Source: a virus
Strand: one strand, 5' to 3'
Length of the DNA: 64,000 nt
Virus record (IMG/VR): IMGVR_UViG_3300037804_000222
Span: 1 to 64,000 of that record
Positions 21,401 through 29,820 of this stretch are shown piece after piece. Both the position numbers and the translations under genes were made by a program. Within the stretch, counting starts at the first letter, position 1; each line of letters starts with the position of its first letter. The notes below the pieces were generated by a model. It was not told where the DNA came from. It ran no database searches and saw only the letters and a list, made by a program, of their open reading frames with translations.

Positions 21401-21655
21401 GGATATGAAATTGTAGAAAAAGGAGGAGAACAATATTTAAATCCTTTGTTTTATCCTGTATCTCCTTTAGGTTACCAAAGCGAAGGAGGTTTTAGAGTAG
21501 TTGAGTATAGATTTGATAAAGCTGAACCTGAGAGCATGTTTGAACAAAATAAAGTAGAAGTAAGTAAAGCAGTACAGGCTAGAATAAATAAGGCCTATGA
21601 AATGGAGTCTGCTAGAGAGCGTGTACAAGAATTTACTAAACCTGAATGTATATAA
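15419..21655 (+). CDS. Virion DNA-dependent RNA polymerase (crAss-like, DFDID motif)
   Basis: A 2078-residue single-chain RNA polymerase of the type carried in virions of crAss-like phages and related to two-barrel (RNAi-type) polymerases. Residues 1357-1361 read DFDID within KTGSDFDIDKLFML, the double-psi beta-barrel metal-binding signature whose aspartates hold catalytic Mg2+. The preceding stretch (YRIPTQSLASIDALDIV) fits the first part of the catalytic barrel. The length is close to the roughly 2200 residues known for the phi14:2 enzyme. It would be injected with the DNA and transcribe the early genes. Start ATG at 15419 is one base after the previous stop, and the next gene's ATG is one base after this stop. 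I am confident of the enzyme class; the early-transcription role is taken from relatives. Confidence 0.9.
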   Translation: MACNINRNDKGIVTGVTTDSGEESVLFTQLSNLVDNKPETAVTLYAATDTEDFKTFFQDSRFVNSLGEPALVGEFYMNNEGRTWWAKARNSQEALDKFAFGLDRISGLTIGQVDDIVNFFHGMLINNINDIENISDIDVRKLRPILLQLENIVRKDPHRNNIVKILKEDLLNYDLLNDKGYPGISQSSKLVAAIKNRLAAEGIIEQQEEMKEEEKTSGLNLKSKELFSPKDNAQASTKLLFRGLHDTFYTGEVIDGVKKRSIRKDKTLGMPKFVNFSEVYNLLAQELTGIVSDKNTEDVYEAYLSKIRSLTKYYPFLVELEYKLENAKGNSPTSEQRRTRFTTAFALEQQPYSQTLYSGEAGSRTFKVGKADVQAKEEVVREKWQEGFKNILTKYSRTGKHLFKDEVAVAAARSFQKLLKEYRQAAKADKTAYPAQYIQQLSQILDSVGIDMSTEALKYHIDEVAKGKTMASKVLDTFSNLEFVFGKQGLLKLADRYGKYKDAKRAQRPIEDKNGKVINLYKDEKGVLALAKSQAKFELGFHENSVLGPKGDIYWPFSDISYLSQIIAQFKQGDLSYLEALKGQVYNKNSKWLNYLLADEKNRELFNKEVFMQMKEEDTYEGIKYFNLSEPDQLADRINRVLKGHQFLMTPGNARTLYNIVGTPQYSSGVNISLKNEEFTFEYTSDEVLNTFKNYIIDELSAMEVAYNQVFDNENKLSKNKQILFYHYDKNGNERVDGIPAGNAFKHYLFPELNFGSPIAAALKLYDQNGKPQPINSETLNSPIIENLIKAQFELRAKEQLIEAIDYNLVGVVTSKKDKESVFTNKQIDINVLESGELYKNVPDNLKVGRAISDYVYNSLIANIESTKLFVGNIAFYKSVEDFPKRSNLYSTGVTPLRIYKDKQTNLYEVNPFYLQSTVFDVLKPSDYISDVESYDEIDLADATTWITPTLRKQRMKGLGQWSAKTEASFNRLMAGELNTEDVLMLMPQKSTARGTEIKNSLNVPYREKTAEVTLWPGLVNTIQLQDLYDKMTEAETTWAEEHNGQEIGMSVSVESAVKVGAGERTKIDDDAGAVLNPEEFELEYVEKSHQLYGKQQDVNAKGVKDGTFGSQTKMLMLGDISDTAKIGSKSGPQWLQEVQDLESAISELGKKEFFDRFGISEDLEINEDKFRKELIGIFEKDKFKDEAVLQGLQAGLEFDAIFQSRRKIMNKLANTLSKSTVTYSANGTQAVQISSFGFLQNPQSIAELDGEAKSKIRWIKDDNTPLAPPRIVNGKLELAQILLPYRVVENIPGWETMTNAELKAAIGKDVLSVIGYRIPTQSLASIDALDIVGILPAELGDTAVVYEDITRKTGSDFDIDKLFMLIPHVFYSKKTGKLELVDPSGSSRKSLENKRILLYKELFQSVSEYPRIIKSIDTKDLKEDATYIEQLAGEQDRFDGLKLFSGQFQQELKRRFALGAIGVGSIANSIIDNVSSQIGKLNVSNIGIGATETLADGSIVTSLHETSRTDGLLVSEIQSGYMNAFVDIEKDPYIAMLNVNAETLNITTLLVRAQVPTKWINRFLKQPVIVDYVRQISIDKSPLLDRKVNRGKLIESLISEYSTENSSELEAGLSLENPLDNVKNILTVSNLEQGISKENLDYQAAVIAYFDSIRKTADKIFDQNLASKVHTKGVGQGMIEARMALQTKEEIETSDDYIEIGNFNEKFAEGTILGKYFENGPKLFIELFADKFLSGRLESTELAMLDATNNKNSKDYRLRRAMEDRMYSYMYSNHFVGTPELGSPEQLLFDSATNKSLVQELRKMAIKYPDNILIGKDRGILKTTLNRNEEGVNMVPSEISMSNAKFLPADIKKLARQAWEDGLNSSIEEEQIFYNKLVKYAYLTSGFRNGLKTFYDIVPILWNVENKFNNSVQALGLEQGSMLQAGIDQVIRHEYKNPKYAPRIRKSKAVVPIDKATGLFGGIKLLGNEAKRHLLTKFITWSYKGEAKLFKNGGYEIVEKGGEQYLNPLFYPVSPLGYQSEGGFRVVEYRFDKAEPESMFEQNKVEVSKAVQARINKAYEMESARERVQEFTKPECI

Positions 21656-21656
21656 T

Positions 21657-24600
21657 ATGTCGTGCGAATTAAAAAATAGTTTAATTAAAGAATTCACTGA
21701 AAAGTTTGATGCTTCTGAAGGGCAAAGAATTGGGGAAAGTCTTTATAATCATATATTCACTCCTTCTTTTAAAAGATGGTTTGGAGATTTTGAAGCAGGT
21801 AAAGCTACTAAAGGTAGAGCTGATATGAAAAACGGTTTGCCTACTAAAGAAGTTATATTAGAGTATTTAGATAAACAAGGATTAAAAGCTGAAAAAGATA
21901 TACCTTCTAGTTATATCAATTTAATATCTAAATATACACCAGTCAATCCTACAAGTGTAAGAGAAGATTTAATACAACAAACTGAAGCCTTATTAAAAAA
22001 GGTGGCTAAAGAGGTGGGAGATTATGCCCAGACTAAAACTCAAAAAGGCTCTCCAATGCAGCGTCAAAGAAAGCAGAAAGCAGCTTTTAGAACTAAAATA
22101 GAATCTCTGCTTACTAAACTAAGAACTTATAAAACTGAAGCAGGCCTTATTGAATATGTGTCTCAAGTTAAGCAGGACATTGCAGGTATTAAAAAAGCAT
22201 TAAAACTAGCTTCTGGTAAAGATGTTAACACTCATTATGAGTATTTAAAAAGACTTAGGTATTTTGCAGCTATTGAAGATGTAGTCTATGTTATTGATAA
22301 AAATCCTAAACTTAAAAAGGAATTTGCTAAAAATAAAATTGACTATTCGCATATAGCTGCTGATATACAAAATCTTAAAAAAGAGTTATCTGAAAAGTTT
22401 ATAGATGTATTAGGAGAAAAATGGGGAGAAATCCCAGGAAAAATGACTAGGCTTGCTAGAGAAAAATATAGAAGAGGATACTCCTATAATGAAGCTTGGA
22501 GAAAAAGCAATCCTGGTAAATCAAAAGCAGATTTTAAAAAGATGCAGGAAGCTCATATAGATAAAATGATAGAGCAAAATGAAGTTGATTTACAGCAAGC
22601 TGAAAAAGATCATATTAAAAAAGCTATGCTATCTGTATCTGATGATATTAGTTGGATGGATGCCTACTTTGGTAACCCTAGAGATATTACAGATGATCTT
22701 ATACAAATAGCAGTGGAGCTATTAGATAAGGCAGATTATCTTGTAATGCGTGAGACTATAAATAAAACAAAAGAGGCTCATGATTTATTTGAAAGATTTA
22801 AAGTAGGAAGAAATACAAAGAATATGGTTAAACTGTATGAGGATCTTCTTGCTTTTGATGAAAAAGGTAAACCCACAAATTATTTAGTTGGCCCTATTAA
22901 AGGAGAGTACTTTAAAAAACTATCAGATCTGTATCAAGAAAAACGCCTTGCAATTGAAGAGCACGGAGAAACCAGCGAGCAAGCTATAAACGCTAAAAGA
23001 AAAGAAAAAGTATGGATCAATGCTAATTCTATAAATGGGAAGCGTGGAAAACCTAGAGCATCTTGGCAGGACCCTAAATATAAGTACTTTGAAGATAAGA
23101 GTAATAAAGGGCAAGCCACTTATGATATGTATTGGTTTTTACGAGAGCTGGCAGAGAAGAGAGATAAAAATTATCTAGGCCATGGAGCGGGATTAAGATT
23201 ACCCGCTATAGAGAAAAGTATATTAGAACGTACATTTGAAAATAATATAGTAGATACTGCATCTAGAACTTTTGGAGATACTTTTAGAGTGAGAGCCACT
23301 GATGTAGAATTACATAATGAAAATCCTGACGAAGTAGAAGCTGAAGGATGGCGAGCTATGAAAGAAAAGATTAAACGTACTATTTATGTTAATCTTGATG
23401 AACAGCAAAAAATAAGTAGAAGTATTCCTACATATTTTAGAGATCGAAGTAAAGTAAAACCAGGGGACCAGTCTTATGATTTGGTTAGTATGTATTTACT
23501 TGATTACTGGGGATCTATAAATTATAAAGAAAAATACAGTATACTTCCTGAATTAGAAATATTCAAGGAATCTATAGCGACAAGAAAAACAGTTCAAAAG
23601 ACTTTTACTAAACAAACTCAAGTTGCTAAAAAATTAGGGATGGAAGAAAATGTTCCTGCTGTAATTAAAGGGGAGGAGTCTAACGCTTATAAAGCAATAC
23701 AAACTATACTTGAAGATAGAGTTTATGGTATTAAATCTATAGGTAATGCTACAACTAATAAGATAGCCCAATCTTTGATGTCCTTTACAGGGGATTTATT
23801 TTTAATAGGAAATTACTTTTCTGCGGGGGCTTCTTTGTTTCAAGGTAAAACTATGAACTTCATAAAAGCAGTTGGGGGAATAGATTTTAATTTAAAAGAT
23901 GTTACAAGAGGGGAGCTTAAATATGATGCAGATGTAATTAATATGATAGGAGATATAGGGGCACTTGTTCCAACTTCTAGAACAAATTTACTTGGAGAAA
24001 TATTTGAGTCTACACAAGATTGGAGTGCAGTAGCTAAAAAGTTTGCAGGAACCACAAAAGCTAGTCAATTAGCTAATAAAAATACTTTACACTTTTTAAC
24101 AGGATTAGCTGAAAACTATATCCAGAATACTTTAATGTACTCATTTTTAAATGGGATTAAAGTAAAAAATGAAAAAGGAGAGTATATAAATACTGCAGGA
24201 GAAGTAGTTAAAGATAAAAAAGACGCGATGTCTTTAGATGAAGCGTATGAAAAAGATAAATCAGGTAAAAGACTAGTGATGAGAAAAGATGCAGACAGTA
24301 TAGAATTAAATACTGGGCAAACTTATTCTTTAAAAGCAAAAGATTTAGAAAGTACGGAGTTTACGGTGAAGAGATATTTGAATCACCTTAATAGAAGACT
24401 TAACGGTAACTATGCTTTGAATAACCAAGCAATGGCTCAAAGAGCTGCTATGGGTAAATTAGCATTTATGTTAAGAAAGTGGCTAGAGCCTGGAATAAGA
24501 AGAAGGTATAGAGGTATAGGTACTGCAATGCCTGGTATAAATATGATTCCAAAAGAGCATTTAACAGAGGAAGATATATATTATAATAGAGAAATTCAAG

Positions 24601-25154
24601 ATCTTGATGAGGGTACATATACCACTGTATTAAGATTTTTAGGAGGACTAAAGCAAGATACTAGAAAATTTAGTATGGAACTTACCACTGAAAGATGGCA
24701 TGATCTCTCCTTAAGAGAGCAAGCTAATATTAAAGAAATGGTAACAGAATTCACTGCTTTAATTCTTTCTTCTATGGGAGCTGCTCTTTTATACGGTGCC
24801 GCTCAAGACGAACCAGATGAAAAACAAAAATGGGCTTTATATATGGGGGCCTTTTATACAAGAAGATTATACTCTGAATTATTTTTCTATACAAACCCTA
24901 GAGAGGCCTTAAGAATTTTAAAAAGTCCTGCAGCTTCTTTAAGTTTAATTCAAAATGGTATGGAAATATTTGATCAATTTACAACTGATGCATGGTCTGT
25001 AGCTACTGGAGGACAAATGGAAAGATACCAATCAGGTAAAAGAAAAGGAGAACTTAAGTTTAAAAAAGAAATTAACGATATAATTCCAATTTCGTATCAG
25101 CTCAAAAGAGATGTAGAAGATACAATAGGATGGTTATATAAACCTGTAGATTAA
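21657..25154 (+). CDS. Giant virion cargo protein downstream of RNA polymerase
   Basis: An 1165-residue protein of unrecognised family. The N-terminal 600 residues are Lys/Glu-rich and helical. About residues 700-760 contain a hydrophobic run (GDLFLIGNYFSAGASLFQG) and a second one lies near residue 1060 (LILSSMGAALLYGAA), both compatible with membrane contact during ejection. A basic motif, KLAFMLRKWLEPGIRRRYRG, lies near residue 945. I chose the ATG at 21657, one base after the polymerase stop, over an in-frame ATG 20 codons earlier inside the polymerase gene. Its location immediately after the virion RNA polymerase suggests a co-packaged partner or ejection protein. A direct transcriptional role is possible but unsupported by motifs. 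Confidence 0.55.
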   Translation: MSCELKNSLIKEFTEKFDASEGQRIGESLYNHIFTPSFKRWFGDFEAGKATKGRADMKNGLPTKEVILEYLDKQGLKAEKDIPSSYINLISKYTPVNPTSVREDLIQQTEALLKKVAKEVGDYAQTKTQKGSPMQRQRKQKAAFRTKIESLLTKLRTYKTEAGLIEYVSQVKQDIAGIKKALKLASGKDVNTHYEYLKRLRYFAAIEDVVYVIDKNPKLKKEFAKNKIDYSHIAADIQNLKKELSEKFIDVLGEKWGEIPGKMTRLAREKYRRGYSYNEAWRKSNPGKSKADFKKMQEAHIDKMIEQNEVDLQQAEKDHIKKAMLSVSDDISWMDAYFGNPRDITDDLIQIAVELLDKADYLVMRETINKTKEAHDLFERFKVGRNTKNMVKLYEDLLAFDEKGKPTNYLVGPIKGEYFKKLSDLYQEKRLAIEEHGETSEQAINAKRKEKVWINANSINGKRGKPRASWQDPKYKYFEDKSNKGQATYDMYWFLRELAEKRDKNYLGHGAGLRLPAIEKSILERTFENNIVDTASRTFGDTFRVRATDVELHNENPDEVEAEGWRAMKEKIKRTIYVNLDEQQKISRSIPTYFRDRSKVKPGDQSYDLVSMYLLDYWGSINYKEKYSILPELEIFKESIATRKTVQKTFTKQTQVAKKLGMEENVPAVIKGEESNAYKAIQTILEDRVYGIKSIGNATTNKIAQSLMSFTGDLFLIGNYFSAGASLFQGKTMNFIKAVGGIDFNLKDVTRGELKYDADVINMIGDIGALVPTSRTNLLGEIFESTQDWSAVAKKFAGTTKASQLANKNTLHFLTGLAENYIQNTLMYSFLNGIKVKNEKGEYINTAGEVVKDKKDAMSLDEAYEKDKSGKRLVMRKDADSIELNTGQTYSLKAKDLESTEFTVKRYLNHLNRRLNGNYALNNQAMAQRAAMGKLAFMLRKWLEPGIRRRYRGIGTAMPGINMIPKEHLTEEDIYYNREIQDLDEGTYTTVLRFLGGLKQDTRKFSMELTTERWHDLSLREQANIKEMVTEFTALILSSMGAALLYGAAQDEPDEKQKWALYMGAFYTRRLYSELFFYTNPREALRILKSPAASLSLIQNGMEIFDQFTTDAWSVATGGQMERYQSGKRKGELKFKKEINDIIPISYQLKRDVEDTIGWLYKPVD

Positions 25155-25318
25155 TGAAATTCGGATTTGGTATAAACTGGTCAAAAGGATTATTGTTTGG
25201 AATTAGACACTTCCAACCAGAAGAATATGCACCGTACTATGAAGTACAATTTTTTTTAGGATTAATACAAATTTTTATAATTATAGACAATGGCAACACT
25301 GACGATAACATTAACTGA
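25154..25318 (+). CDS. Small hydrophobic protein, 54 aa
   Basis: A 54-residue ORF whose ATG overlaps the stop of the preceding giant gene (TAATG). It begins MKFGFGINWSKGLLFGIRHF and has a C-terminal hydrophobic stretch, FFLGLIQIFIII, which may associate with membranes. It overlaps the next gene's start by 29 nt in another frame. I have the impression that similar short proteins occur in other Bacteroidota phages, but cannot verify this. The tight coupling and coherent aromatic/hydrophobic composition support translation. Function unknown. Confidence 0.55.
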   Translation: MKFGFGINWSKGLLFGIRHFQPEEYAPYYEVQFFLGLIQIFIIIDNGNTDDNIN

Positions 25319-25745
25319 GGCCGTTTCAATGGGAGACGGTAGTACTGATAGAGGTACAACAAATACACATACTGAAACTGTAAATGAAGTGTCTCATAGA
25401 ATTATGGATGTAGGAACATCTTATGTAGATGTGGTTAGATTTGGTGCGGCGGCATCAGCAGGAACATTTAAAGACGCTTCTGTGCAATATTTACGTATTA
25501 CAAATTTAGATCCTTCTGCAGATATTACATTAAGAATATCACAAGCAGATGCAGAATATTTTGTAAAATTAGAATCAGAAGATCATTATATTTTAGGAAA
25601 TAGTCTAATGGATGCTATAGAAGATGGAGATGGGTCTAGTACAATAGGTACTACCGACAATGCTCCAAGCGCTATAGATAAAATAGGGGCTAAATCTAGT
25701 AGCGGTACAATACAAATAGAAGTATTTGTAGCTTGTCAAGATTAA
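25290..25745 (+). CDS. Small beta-rich virion protein
   Basis: A 151-residue protein starting MATLTITLTEAVSMGDGSTD, rich in Thr, Ser, Asp and Gly with alternating hydrophobics, as in small capsid decoration or fibre proteins. It resembles in style the paired proteins encoded at 53294-54111 (beta-strand opening, a central 'readings' region, and a C-terminal 'evFva' strand), although I cannot align it confidently. It is the last gene of the rightward virion cassette and is followed six bases later by a terminator-like hairpin. A minor virion protein is the best guess; homology to the other pair is inference. Confidence 0.55.
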   Translation: MATLTITLTEAVSMGDGSTDRGTTNTHTETVNEVSHRIMDVGTSYVDVVRFGAAASAGTFKDASVQYLRITNLDPSADITLRISQADAEYFVKLESEDHYILGNSLMDAIEDGDGSSTIGTTDNAPSAIDKIGAKSSSGTIQIEVFVACQD

Positions 25746-25750
25746 TAGAA

Positions 25751-25773
25751 GAAGGGGACTATTTGTCCCCCTC
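25751..25773 (+). terminator. Hairpin ending rightward virion cassette
   Basis: Arms GAAGGGGAC (25751-25759) and GTCCCCCTC (25765-25773) pair over nine positions with one mismatch around a TATTT loop, six bases after the stop of the last rightward gene. The following sequence is pyrimidine-rich but has no long T-run, so it is a moderate terminator. Confidence 0.6.
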
Positions 25774-25781
25774 TACTATTT

Positions 25782-25830
25782 CCTCACAAGCTCAACAAAC
25801 ACAAGTTAACCAACACACATACTTGTGAGG
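25782..25830. repeat. Perfect 9-bp inverted repeat between convergent genes
   Basis: CCTCACAAG at 25782-25790 is exactly complementary to CTTGTGAGG at 25822-25830. It lies between the stops of the rightward virion cassette and the leftward rIIB-like gene, where either transcript could fold it into a stem ending transcription or protecting 3' ends. Confidence 0.55.
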
Positions 25831-25837
25831 TTTACTA

Positions 25838-26845
25838 TTATGCTAGTATATCTTCAGCAATAGCTTTCCGCTCTGCTAATTCATTTTCAATTTCCTGAAT
25901 AATATCCTTTTTAGATTCTTCATACTCAACAATGTCTTGAGCCATAGCTAAATGGTCATGTGCAGCGTAATCAGATTCTAAATAAATATTATCATTCTCA
26001 CCATTTGTAATGGCAATAGGATAGTACTCACAAGTCCGCATCTTTGTATTGTTATAGTCAGATGGAACTGCTACAACATTACGAGGACTAACTAATACTT
26101 CAAGTATAACTCCTTCACTATACCCAAAATCATGAACATAATCCATAGAGCCTACATGTAAACCTGCAGAACAAGTTACATCAGGATCAGAATCACATTC
26201 TTCTCTTGGCATTGTAATAGGAGTGCCTACTTTAACTGTCATACCATGAGCCCCAGAGTGATAAGGTTTGAAGGACATAGCTTGTGTAAGCTTTTCTTCA
26301 ATTCTATCTCCCGTATCTTCATCGTATCTAATACTCACAACTTCTTCACCCGTCTCGGCATCATACTTACGGGCAACTTTCACTGCTTTATAAGCTAAGA
26401 AATAACCTTTGTCAGTGATTGGGTGCCCATTATGCTCTAGAAAGCCAAATAACTGCTGTCTAACGCCTTTATCAGGATTAAGTAGTGTGTTCTTCCAGAA
26501 GTTAACCAAAGCCTCTACATTGAGCCCTTTGTCAATGTACTCAAGCAATTTCTTTGCGAGAAACTCTGGTATAGGATCGCTTGTACCTTTAAGGTACATT
26601 GCAGAACCCCCATCAAATTCAAATCTTCCATCAGAATTAAATTCGATTTTCTTTGCAGGATTGCAAAGTTCTTCTATCTTTGTGATGATATCTTGTCTCT
26701 CTTCAAGAATATTACAAGAATTGTATTGCTTTACGAGGGCAATAACAAGTTCAGCATCAGGAGAATCCTTTCGGATTCTCTTGTGCTTTCCATCAATAAT
26801 TACTGTAACATCCGAGGGTGTTACTTTCGCTACTAAGTAGTTCAT
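25838..26845 (-). CDS. rIIB-like protein
   Basis: A 335-residue protein resembling T4 rIIB-like proteins. The N-terminus (VTPSDVTVIIDGKHKRIRKD) fits the small domain of rIIB proteins, and the C-terminal half carries a conserved block AGLHVGSMDYVHDFGYSEG followed by ILEVLVSPRNVVAVPSD, which is typical of the family. It is 11 nt downstream of the rIIA-like gene in the same direction, reproducing the rIIA-rIIB pairing of other phages. T4 rII proteins counter the RexAB exclusion system; the role here is unknown but may involve host defence or membrane functions. It is the last gene of the leftward block. Family call fairly confident, function open. Confidence 0.75.
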   Translation of the reverse strand: MNYLVAKVTPSDVTVIIDGKHKRIRKDSPDAELVIALVKQYNSCNILEERQDIITKIEELCNPAKKIEFNSDGRFEFDGGSAMYLKGTSDPIPEFLAKKLLEYIDKGLNVEALVNFWKNTLLNPDKGVRQQLFGFLEHNGHPITDKGYFLAYKAVKVARKYDAETGEEVVSIRYDEDTGDRIEEKLTQAMSFKPYHSGAHGMTVKVGTPITMPREECDSDPDVTCSAGLHVGSMDYVHDFGYSEGVILEVLVSPRNVVAVPSDYNNTKMRTCEYYPIAITNGENDNIYLESDYAAHDHLAMAQDIVEYEESKKDIIQEIENELAERKAIAEDILA

Positions 26846-26856
26846 TGAAATTAATT

Positions 26857-29235
26857 TTAAGCGGTTAGTGTTAATTTAACTGGTTGATTATTAGGCATTT
26901 TATCTTTTAAAGATAAGAAATCTTTGATAGAATTCCTAGATTCTGAATGGAAAGTTACATGGTTTAGAAGTTCTAATCCTTGCGCATATTCCACCACTTC
27001 CTCTAGCTTATCTATCATATTCATACTATACCTAACATTGTCTGGTATATCAAGTTTCATAATCTCATCTACTATCGGTTTGATGTCCTCTTCACAACGC
27101 CAACACCCGTGGGTATTGTCTCTGTGATACTCATAAAGAGATCTGTATAAACCAAATAATGGCTTATCATACTCATTATAGTAATTTAGGAAGTTAAAGT
27201 GCTTGATATACTTTGCAATCTTTTGTGTAGTGGCAAATCTTTGTAGGTGTTTTGGACTTTTCATAAATTCGTGTGCTGTTAGGAATCCGTCTAACTTTGC
27301 AAATTGCTTTGCAACGTCTTTGGATACTTTTACTACTCTATATTCTGATTCAAACCTATAACTGTAATTATAGTTACTAGTATAATAATCTTTACTACTA
27401 CCAAGGACTGTGACAACTTTTACAAGTTCGTCAATATCCTTAGTCTCAGCATAAACTACAGCTTTTAAAGTAGGCTCACCCTCTGCAGGATGTAGCATGT
27501 CTTGAAGATCTGAAACTTTATACTCTTGATTAGTGTACTTAATCTCAGTTTTCCAACCATCAGACTTGAATTCAGCATTACGAGCAAACACCATCTTATC
27601 TAGTTTACGACGTGTCTTATTGTCTACTATGTCACCGAACATTTCACTCTCGAGTTCTGCTTCTTCAACATCTGCATATTTTAATACAGAAGAAGATTTA
27701 CCAAGAGTTCTAGATACAGTATTAAAGGTGGCAACTCTTTCTACAGATTTTCTACTATCAATTAAATTAGTTTTATCGCTTATACGACCACCTAACTTAA
27801 GTTTATCTGCTTTAAAAGAAATAAAATTACCCACATCATTTATAAGAGTATAACTTTTAGGTTTACTAAAGTTACCTTCTACATAATAAAATTGAGTGTG
27901 GTTCTTTATAGCAGCAAAGAATTCTGTCCAGTTGCTTAACTCTTTATTGTAAATAGTCTCACCTCCAATAGCACCTTTGTTAGAAACAATTTTACTTTCA
28001 TAAAAATGTATCCCATCAAATATGTGATGAAAGTCTCTACTAGTCAAATGAAGTCCAGGACTAATTCCTGGGTTATGGTGAAATGGAATGTCAAATGCAG
28101 TTATACTACAAACAGAAGATTTGATTGCTTTAGGATCGTCACTTTGTAAAGAACTCCATGAACGGCCTCCAGTACCATAAAGTTGTGATACTGCTATTAA
28201 ATACTCAACATAATCAGTGATTTGTTGGTATTCTGCAGCAATACTAGCTTTGAAGGCAGCTTTAATAGACTTTATCTTATTAAGAATAAGCTCAATAGTT
28301 TTTGGTGTATATCGCAGCTCTTCACGAGAGGGCACAAGATCTAGTATACCAATATCAAATTTAACTCCGATACTAGCTCTAAAACTAGATATATCTATAC
28401 CAATTAAATCCCAATTAATAGGATAAACTACTCTACCCACAAGTAAAAATGGATCTCTACCATCATTAGTCATAAGGTAATCTTGTGTTTCTTCTATGGC
28501 CTTTTTACTTTCAAGCCCAGAAGTATAGTAATTATTAACCTTACCTAAAGCTTCTTCTACATTCTTAAATACTATGTTTTGAAAGAAAGGAAGCTGCTCT
28601 TCAATAGACTCTCTAAACTTACGTCTATCATAAGAGCCCTCGATAGGAACAATTACCGTGGTACCATTTTGCTGATCTGTAGAAGTTTGGTAAACCTGGT
28701 CCATATGTGGTACATTATCATTGTTACGATAAAGCATGTAATATGTTTCAGTACCATTATGTCTACTAGATACATAAAATGTTTCTGTGTAGGCTAAAGG
28801 AGATTTAGCTCCTAGCCCAAAGCCACCAATTTCATAATTGTTATCTCTCTTAGTAGAGGCCCCAAATGTAGTAAATACATTTCGAACTCTTTCTTCAGAA
28901 AGACCACAACCATAGTCATGGAACATCATACACTCATCTATTCCTAGAATTGTGTTCTTGTCAATGTATTCAATACAAACCGTTTGCTTTTTAGACCAAA
29001 AACTAGTGTCATCTGTACCCTCCATAGGAATTTTGCCGTCTAGTTTAAGATCTCGCTCGCGGTTTGCATCGATACAATTCGAAGTTATCTCACGGACAAT
29101 CGAACCAATAGGATCCGAGTATAAATTAATCAGGCTATCCATAATGATAGCCTGAGAGTCGTCTGTGATTTTAAATTTGTGTTGTTGTTGTACGCCAATT
29201 ACTTCATTGACGTTTGTGTGTTGGATGATTTTCAT
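26857..29235 (-). CDS. rIIA-like GHKL-fold ATPase
   Basis: A 792-residue protein with an N-terminal GHKL (Bergerat-fold) ATPase domain. The N-box EITSNCIDAN lies at residues 49-58, the G1-like motif DYGCGLSEERVRNVF follows near residue 110, and the glycine lid GGFGLGAKSPLAYTE is near residue 135. Such domains occur in rIIA, type IIB topoisomerases and MORC proteins. The rIIB-like neighbour makes rIIA-like the best assignment. The long C-terminal part has no motif I recognise. The gene overlaps the preceding one by a single base (29235), so it is probably in the same transcript. Known of the family: membrane-associated lysis or exclusion control in T4. What it does in this phage is not shown by the sequence. 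Confidence 0.8.
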   Translation of the reverse strand: MKIIQHTNVNEVIGVQQQHKFKITDDSQAIIMDSLINLYSDPIGSIVREITSNCIDANRERDLKLDGKIPMEGTDDTSFWSKKQTVCIEYIDKNTILGIDECMMFHDYGCGLSEERVRNVFTTFGASTKRDNNYEIGGFGLGAKSPLAYTETFYVSSRHNGTETYYMLYRNNDNVPHMDQVYQTSTDQQNGTTVIVPIEGSYDRRKFRESIEEQLPFFQNIVFKNVEEALGKVNNYYTSGLESKKAIEETQDYLMTNDGRDPFLLVGRVVYPINWDLIGIDISSFRASIGVKFDIGILDLVPSREELRYTPKTIELILNKIKSIKAAFKASIAAEYQQITDYVEYLIAVSQLYGTGGRSWSSLQSDDPKAIKSSVCSITAFDIPFHHNPGISPGLHLTSRDFHHIFDGIHFYESKIVSNKGAIGGETIYNKELSNWTEFFAAIKNHTQFYYVEGNFSKPKSYTLINDVGNFISFKADKLKLGGRISDKTNLIDSRKSVERVATFNTVSRTLGKSSSVLKYADVEEAELESEMFGDIVDNKTRRKLDKMVFARNAEFKSDGWKTEIKYTNQEYKVSDLQDMLHPAEGEPTLKAVVYAETKDIDELVKVVTVLGSSKDYYTSNYNYSYRFESEYRVVKVSKDVAKQFAKLDGFLTAHEFMKSPKHLQRFATTQKIAKYIKHFNFLNYYNEYDKPLFGLYRSLYEYHRDNTHGCWRCEEDIKPIVDEIMKLDIPDNVRYSMNMIDKLEEVVEYAQGLELLNHVTFHSESRNSIKDFLSLKDKMPNNQPVKLTLTA

Positions 29236-29804
29236 TACTCAAATGGTTTTTTATCAGGTTTTAAAGGTTCTTCGTACTTAAATTTCTCAGTGTAAATTTC
29301 TAAACTCATATCAGGTACAGAAGAAACTTCTGCATCATCAGGTATAGGCATCTCAAGTGCTTCTTCCCATTCTTCTCTAAGATCAGGATGTTTGAATAAA
29401 ACTTGAGCAACCCTATGACTAGGATCTTTTATACCATGAAATTTAAATATATGTACTTTATAGTCTTGAGGAAATTCAGAATACTTACCATCAAGAAACT
29501 TATCATATATCTCTTTATGACTATCTGGGATCTTAAAGGCAAACATCACATGATGCTTATCAGGATCATAAGAAAGCTCAAAAAGCTCTTCTTTTTCAAG
29601 ATAATCTTCATATTCTAGAAAGACTTTAGCTCCAGAAAATTTATAAAGTAAAAATAAATGATTAGTTAATTCAGGCTTATCCGCACTTTTTATAAATGTG
29701 TTTAATAAGTTTTCTGTTTTGACATCAAAATATAATGCCAACATTGGTAATACGTATGTAAAAGATTTATTTCGCATCAATCTACCTTCATAATCTCTCT
29801 GCAT
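29235..29804 (-). CDS. Conserved hypothetical early protein
   Basis: A 189-residue acidic protein, not recognised. It is globular, has no membrane segment, and has a Pro/Glu-rich C-terminal tail. It shares one base with the rIIA-like gene downstream and follows the PD-(D/E)XK nuclease gene by 16 nt, so it belongs to the early operon. An in-frame ATG at residue 10 is an alternative start. Confidence 0.55.
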   Translation of the reverse strand: MQRDYEGRLMRNKSFTYVLPMLALYFDVKTENLLNTFIKSADKPELTNHLFLLYKFSGAKVFLEYEDYLEKEELFELSYDPDKHHVMFAFKIPDSHKEIYDKFLDGKYSEFPQDYKVHIFKFHGIKDPSHRVAQVLFKHPDLREEWEEALEMPIPDDAEVSSVPDMSLEIYTEKFKYEEPLKPDKKPFE

Positions 29805-29820
29805 AGCGAAAATTTAAAAA

